Positions 58,600 through 64,000 of a stretch of 64,000 bases of DNA are shown here, in pieces. This DNA is from Selaginella moellendorffii (lineage: Eukaryota > Streptophyta > Lycopodiopsida > Selaginellales > Selaginellaceae): NCBI RefSeq assembly GCF_000143415.4, contig NW_003314262.1:5535876-5599875 (forward strand), given 5' to 3'. The position numbers and the translations under genes are program-made. Each line of letters opens with the position of its first letter. The stretch's first letter is position 1. A model generated the notes under the pieces. That model searched no databases, had not been told where the DNA came from, and saw only the letters and a list, made by a program, of their open reading frames with translations.

Positions 58600-59485
58600 T
58601 CTAAGTGTGTGCAAATATTGTTTAGTTTGCTTAATAATAGTGTTATTCCTATTTCATACAGCAGTAGTGTTATTTTTATTTATTAATTTAATTGATCAAA
58701 TGAAAGTTTATAATTATAAACATGTTTATAATTTATAACTATAATATTAATCTTAACCATTAGATAGTAGAATAAACTAGAATATACTAGAAAGTTTCAG
58801 GAAAGTTTATAAATTACTAAAATGTTTAAAAATTATAAATACAAAACTAATTTAAATGAATATTAACCATTAGATTGTAGAATATCTTAAAATATCCAAG
58901 AATATTCTAGGTATATTCACTACCATCTCAATCTTGTGTATTGCTACATCAAAAACAATAACACTGAGTCCTTTTACAATTTTACTTAAGCAAACCAAAA
59001 ATATAAAATTATAGCAATAATAATCATTCTAAATTATTCTACCAAGTAGTATCTTCTTAGTGTGGTAGCTAATTAATTAAGTTTAAGATTTTTGTATATC
59101 TAATATTAGTGACACTTTTTCTATGTGTTATTAATAATATTTTATTCACTAACACGTTTATTGGTTTTCTTAAGCAAAATCTGTAGGGGAGTGGGTGGTT
59201 AAACTATGTTTGAATATTCTAGGATTCTACCATTTAATGGTTTTTATCAAATTAGATTAATCTTGTATTTATAATTTATAAACATATTTATAATTTATAA
59301 AATTTCCTAAACACTTCCTAGTGTTTTTTCTACCATCTAATGGTTAATGCTCAATAATTTTAATGTTGTGTTTATAAATTATAAACATGTTTATAATTAT
59401 AAACTTCCATTAGCTAAATTGAACTCATAAATAAGAATAACACTACTATAAAGCAAACTAAACATTTCTACATGCAACACATAGC
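58600..59485. mobile_element. Foldback/MITE-like element with ~300-nt inverted repeats
   Basis: The left arm (58600 to about 58920) is the near-complement of the right arm (59485 back to about 59170). Shared landmarks are TTTAGTTTGCTT / AAGCAAACTAAA, GTAGTGTTATT / AATAACACTAC, TATAATTATAAACATGTTT in both, and AACCATTAGAT / ATCTAATGGTT. Very AT-rich, with no coding capacity. No clear target duplication. Confidence 0.65.
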
Positions 59486-59777
59486 AAATTATATTTGTTA
59501 AATTGTTTCTTGATTATTTCTGTTTCTTAGTTTATAATTTATTATTATTAATTTTTCTGTGTTATAATAAACAAAAGTAGGCAATTCTACCTTTTTTAAC
59601 TATAATATTTTGAAAAAGAAAGTGGGCATTCTAAGTAATTTTGAAATATAATACTGCAATACCAATAAAGTATTTAATTCAAAACTAAGTAGAATATTGA
59701 CCTTATTTTTTATTTTAATATAAGAAAAATAAATGAATTACATAATTTATATTAACTTTTTTTTAATATTTTAATAT

Positions 59778-61984
59778 TGTGAGTGCTCAAGATATAGGAA
59801 TAGGTATTTTAATTTGGATTTAGATCCTTGATTATATAAGAAGAATAGATGAACCAAATTCAATCCCTAAATGGACGGTCTATATATTATAGTATTGTAT
59901 TACCTAACCAAGGTAATATATGTATTTACAAACCTTACACTATCCTCCCCTCCGAAATATAAAAAGGTGATGGCAATAACTCAAGTGGAACATTTGAAAC
60001 TTCTAATGGACAATTATAAACTATTATAAAAATTTGAAGCTTTCATAAAACCATCAATAAAATTGTTGAAAACTATGATTGAAATAAAAGCCATGGTATA
60101 AGCATCATTCAACTATGGAATCTTAGTGAATCAATTGCAACTCTATATATAACTCTTAAATGTTCAAATCAACTACACAACCATAATTTTGAATCAAAAC
60201 AAGGGACTTTGACAATCTATAGAGCACTATTGTAGCAAACAATACATCCTGTCTCTAAGTTTGTCTATTGATGATCCTCCAAGACCACCATTAACTTAAA
60301 TTTAGAATTATAACTAAAACAACCATTATTGTCATTTAGCACTGCATATAAAAGGTTAAATTCACTCTATTCATCTTCCATATCTTCCTTATCCCTTTCT
60401 CAAAAGAAAAAATGTTCTAAAACACTATCTTTGTTTGCACTCATTATGTTTGTTTTTACTTTACCATCTATATTTAGCCTCACTCCACTATCTTATCTAT
60501 TCGACATTATTACATTAGGGTCAAATGTTCCATTCGGACTCATCCTTACTCTACAATCCATGTCACTCATCTTCATTCCACTAATGTATTCATTTTTCCT
60601 CACTCCATCATCGAGGCAAGATTCCTGTCCATCCCCTCTACCCCTCCAAAAAAAAAAAAGTTAAAAGTATTGGGGTAGAAAAGAAAAAATGAGAAAAATT
60701 GAGGAAAAACAAATGTGGAAGAAGGAAAAGTGGATAAAAAAGCATCGAAAGACAAATTTATAACAATTGGCCATGCAAAAATAGGGAAATCAAAAAAAGG
60801 ATATATATTTAAAGCTTGGAAAATAAGGGACTTTCTATTATAAAATACTTCGGCCACCACAATATAAACAAAAGATTCATAACTTTATTAACACACAACT
60901 CAACTCAACACTTAAGACGAGAAAATCAATAATAATGTCCACACTCTCAAGAGAATATATAAATTCTTTAGCATCAATAGTAAAGCAAAGGCTCTCAATA
61001 ACACTCATAAGTGGGGACATACATTTGAAACTCTAGCCAAAGTGACACAACCGTTAGAACAAAGAAATACTCAATACTAGAATTGATTAAAGGCTTTACC
61101 AATGAAATAAAAGCAAGATTCTTAACTTCATGCACATACTTAACATTTAGATTAATATGAGGAAGACAGAAAACACTCAACTCAATACTAGATTAAGAAT
61201 GAGAATCATAAGAATCATAAATGAGTAACATATCAGAAGAAGAAAACATTACAAATAAAGAAGCAATACTAGGAACATGAGAAGGCAACTCAGGCTCAGG
61301 CTGAGAAATAAGAAAAAGTTGGGAAAGAGTAAAAGGTAAAGAAAAAGGATTAGATGGCAGATTTAAAATTTGACACCTACTTTGTGAAATCTCCACGTCA
61401 TCTCCAAAGTTATCTCCATAATAATCAAGTTCGTCAAAATAATCTAAAATTGAGCTCATACACATCATCTTCTTATAAACTTAGTCCTCGAATATTCTCC
61501 AAGAATCAGACTACATCATCCATAGCTCGCCAATCAATGTCACAAGTCACAATCATGCTCCACATCAACAAAAGATGGCAAAACACTAAAAATAGGACAA
61601 ACTGTGTAATCATCTCCAATGAAAGTTGGAAATGGCAACATGCCAAGGATGAGCCAGCATTAATAACTAAAATTCTAGATCTTGCAAAAAGATAATATAA
61701 ATTTAAATCTAAAAGAGAATGAAGAAATAAGAACAAAAAGCATAATCCTAAACATTAATGCAAAGCACTACTAAAAAAACTTTTCCCTTCAAAGATAAAT
61801 TGTAATGCCTTTCATCCACCAATGTAAATGTTTGGGATATAGGAATAAATACATTAATTAAAGTTTAAACCTCTGCCTTATATATAAGAATGGATAAACC
61901 AAATTCAATCCCCAAATAAACAGTCTATATACTATAGTATTATAATTAATGTATTACCTAGCTAGGGTAATATATATATTTACA
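59778..61984. mobile_element. Short LTR-like element
   Basis: Direct repeats 59778-59930 and 61823-61984 share GATATAGGAATA, GAACCAAATTCAATCCC-like, GTCTATATA, TATAGTATT and a common TTTACA end; both begin TG. Divergence is about 20-25%. The 1.9-kb interior has only short frames with no recognised domain. Orientation, primer site and target duplication are unclear, so a TRIM-like or degenerate LTR element is inferred. Confidence 0.5.
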
Positions 61985-62072
61985 TAAGTAGGTAATTTTA
62001 CTTCCTGTTATTAATTTTATATCCTGTTATTTGCAAAAAGAAAAGTCATTATGTATATAGGATGGTTGATGG

Positions 62073-63401
62073 TCAATTCCCTGCCACCACTGGATTGAAT
62101 TTCCAGGCCTGCTGCTCAAGATATCCTTGGTTTGGAGATGCCGAGCGAAGCACAAGAGGATGATACCACGCACTGTTCTGGTACTGATCGTCGTTCTGCA
62201 GAGCCCACTGCAAGTTGGTTCCATCCAGATTGATCGCGAGATAGTCCGTGTTTGAAGCCTGGAATCGGTTCTCAGACCACACGAAACTGTAATTGAGAGG
62301 ATCATATTGAGTCAAGAGCACCTGCCATGATCATCCAATTCGTTTAGTTTGCGAAATTCTTCAAGTTTTGAACAGTGTACACTAGTTACCTTGTCTCCCG
62401 GCTTGGCTGACCCCTTGAGAGCAAGACCAGTCACCTTGTTTATGAGAACGAACGAGGTGAAGTACGTGGTATCATCTCTTCCTCCAGCAGGAACCTTGTA
62501 CCATGTCTATATGTAATCAAATAGAATGAGATAAGATTACAAAGAACGATGAAAGTACAAACCATGCCGTCGAGAGGAACGTTGTTTGGACTAATAGCCA
62601 CCACGTTTGTCTCATCGTTGTGCTTGACTGCATTCTTGAAAGTTACGTCCACATTTTGCTGCTTCCAAGTCAAGTACTGCCCAAACCAGTGGCATAGAAT
62701 CCTGTACTCTTGAGAAGGCTCTGTGCATCATCACCATATATATGAGCCACAACCAAGAAGAACAATCATATGATTCATGAGCTTACCGTAGGTGACGAGC
62801 TTCCAGTGGGAGTTTTCATTGCTGTTGGATGTCACCACTGGCACCCCATCTTTGAAGCTAGCACTTGAGTAAGTGTGGCTCAGAAAAGATGACTTGTTTA
62901 CAGTCATGGTGATCAAGACTTGATTTTCGTGGCTCCCTGAAATACGCCACAGGAGATAATTGTCTTGGCCTACCGGATCATAGTCTCCAATAGTAGCCTT
63001 TTGCCATCAAAATTCCATATGATCAGCAACCGTGTATGTATGAATACTATTTTTGTGTACCTTGCTTTGAGACGTTGAGTATGCCTGGGACCGGAGAGCT
63101 TTCTTAGAGCCGTGGTTTACAAACACGAACGCGGAGAGGTGACTGATATCCGGGTCCAGGAACTCATCCCTGCCACTGAGTTCCTGGTTCAGCAAGTTCC
63201 ATGACTCATCCCTGTACCACAGCTGCACGAGAGTTTCCCATGATGATTGACAACTGGCAAAGTTTTGAAAGATTTTACCTGGAAGGGATTGAGCGCGTCC
63301 TTGGACTTGAGAACAACCTGGTTGCCTTGCTGCGTAATGCAATAGCCAGGATAAGCAGCAGACTCGATGGTGAAGAACTTTGGAGCTGCTGTGAGAGCCA
63401 T
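62073..63401 (-). CDS. Two-domain beta-trefoil lectin, R40/ricin-B-like
   Basis: Six exons: 63279-63401, 63061-63222, 62787-62997, 62563-62720, 62390-62506 and 62073-62321, giving 339 residues. All introns are GT-AG and the exons join in frame. The fold is seen as two repeats, each with a TIESAAYPGYCITQQGN- or RLLTWK-like carbohydrate-loop start, a WY(R/K) strand (LWYRDESW, TWYKVPAGG), FVNHGSKKALR / LINKVTGLALK (the recognised R40/EULS block), and W closing strands such as AWKFNPV. There is no signal peptide, so it should be nucleocytoplasmic. R40-type proteins respond to osmotic stress in other plants; ligand and role here are unknown. Confidence 0.8.
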
Positions 63402-63647
63402 TTCTCTAAACTCTTAAAAGAAAAGACTATAGCTTTGAGAAGCCAAAGGGATGAGTATGAAGTTATAGAGCTCTTTGAACGTATGGCAGCTTTATATAGT
63501 AGCTTATAATTTATACAATTTATATAGTAGCAGCTTCTGTCGCATTATCCCATGTGTTTCATGCTTGCTTACTTTGCCATATTCCATGTGCTTCCTTACT
63601 TTGTGCAGTCAGCACTGCAGTTGAAAGCTTACAGATTTGTACAGCAA

Positions 63648-63718
63648 AGGGGCAACCAGTATTGAACTGGTGACCTATCGGACTGCAGCCGATTGCTCTA
63701 CAACTGAGCTATGCCTCC
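63648..63718 (-). tRNA. tRNA-Cys-like (GCA), acceptor stem imperfect
   Basis: On the minus strand: GGAGGCA with TGCCCCT as acceptor, D-arm TAGCTCAGTTGTAGAGC, anticodon loop CTGCAGT (GCA), variable loop AGGTC, T-arm ACCAGTTCAATACTGGT. The stem has one A-C mismatch and one G-T pair, and the T-loop ends in A where a pyrimidine is usual. It may be a decaying copy. Confidence 0.65.
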
Positions 63719-63719
63719 A

Positions 63720-64000
63720 TTAACACGCTAATTAACTGCATTTGTTTTAATCTGACAGCCGAGCACTGCTCCTCAAGCCAGGTTTACAGAGAATGTGGGG
63801 AGAAGCTCACTTGATCCATGGGTAGGAACTTTGAGACAGTGGGATTTTGTGCTTGGTCATATGCCAAGCAACAGGTCAGCCCCTCACTGCTCCAAATGGT
63901 GTTGGGGTGGATGGGATGGTCATCACCAATGCTAAAGTTCTTGTTAGAGCCACCACCATTCCATTTGGGAATTGCATACTACAGATGAGCAAATGTTTGA
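63720..64000 (+). other. Possible partial gene at right edge
   Basis: A plus frame from about 63885 (APNGVGVDGMVITNAKVLV, then RATTIPFG) is open for about 35 codons near the edge. It looks protein-like but I recognise no family. It could be an exon of a gene continuing beyond the window. Confidence 0.25.

Overview
This is plant nuclear DNA. The genes are intron-rich and plant-specific: GH1 glucosidases, a class IV HD-Zip factor, CRINKLY4-type receptor kinases, a PSPG-box glycosyltransferase, a GH17-X8 glucanase, a PPR protein and an R40-type lectin. Most introns are tiny, about 40-80 nt, and gene islands alternate with AT-rich repeat blocks. Together with the divergent sequences this suggests a lycophyte, most likely Selaginella moellendorffii or a close relative. 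That identification is inference; no search was run.

Layout. 1-4.1 kb: a PPR gene running off the left edge, divergent from a SpoU rRNA/tRNA methyltransferase, then a MiAMP1-type antimicrobial peptide gene and a decayed kinase-like gene. 4.2-6.3 kb: a scrambled block of pseudogene pieces (HD-Zip IV 3' end, GH1 exons). 6.7-12.1 kb: two facing GH1 genes with the same 13-exon structure, with the complex III subunit QCR9 between them. 12.2-21.2 kb: GH1 relics, AT-rich DNA and a duplicated block carrying an intact DIM1/YLS8 gene (17.2 kb), its pseudogene copy (20.5 kb) and two related long hairpins. 21.6-25.0 kb: an 11-exon HD-Zip IV gene. 27.9-29.5 kb: a compact CDT1 replication-licensing gene. 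29.6-34.8 kb: two tandem CRINKLY4-like receptor kinases; the second has a one-base frameshift. 35-48.7 kb: AT-rich repeat DNA holding a minus-strand LTR element with almost no coding capacity. 48.7-58.4 kb: UGT, tRNA-Gly, H2B pseudogene, GH17-X8 glucanase, two inverted tRNA-Asn genes, a small coiled-coil gene, an H2B variant and a TPR-SET pseudogene. 58.4-62 kb: a foldback element and a short LTR-like element. 62-64 kb: a two-domain lectin gene and a tRNA-Cys-like gene.

The genes are unrelated in function and form no pathway. The recurring theme is local duplication followed by decay. Nearly every gene between 2 and 22 kb, and again between 48 and 58 kb, has one or more broken copies nearby, often inverted and often next to tRNA genes. 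I found no CRISPR array, operon or bacterial-type system. The most unusual items are the paired long hairpins, the stop-loss antimicrobial peptide gene, the G-box-rich LTR of a non-coding retroelement, the single-base frameshift in one CR4 copy, and a UGT with a 42-nt in-frame intron. Exon limits were placed by eye from GT/AG sites, reading frame and family conservation.
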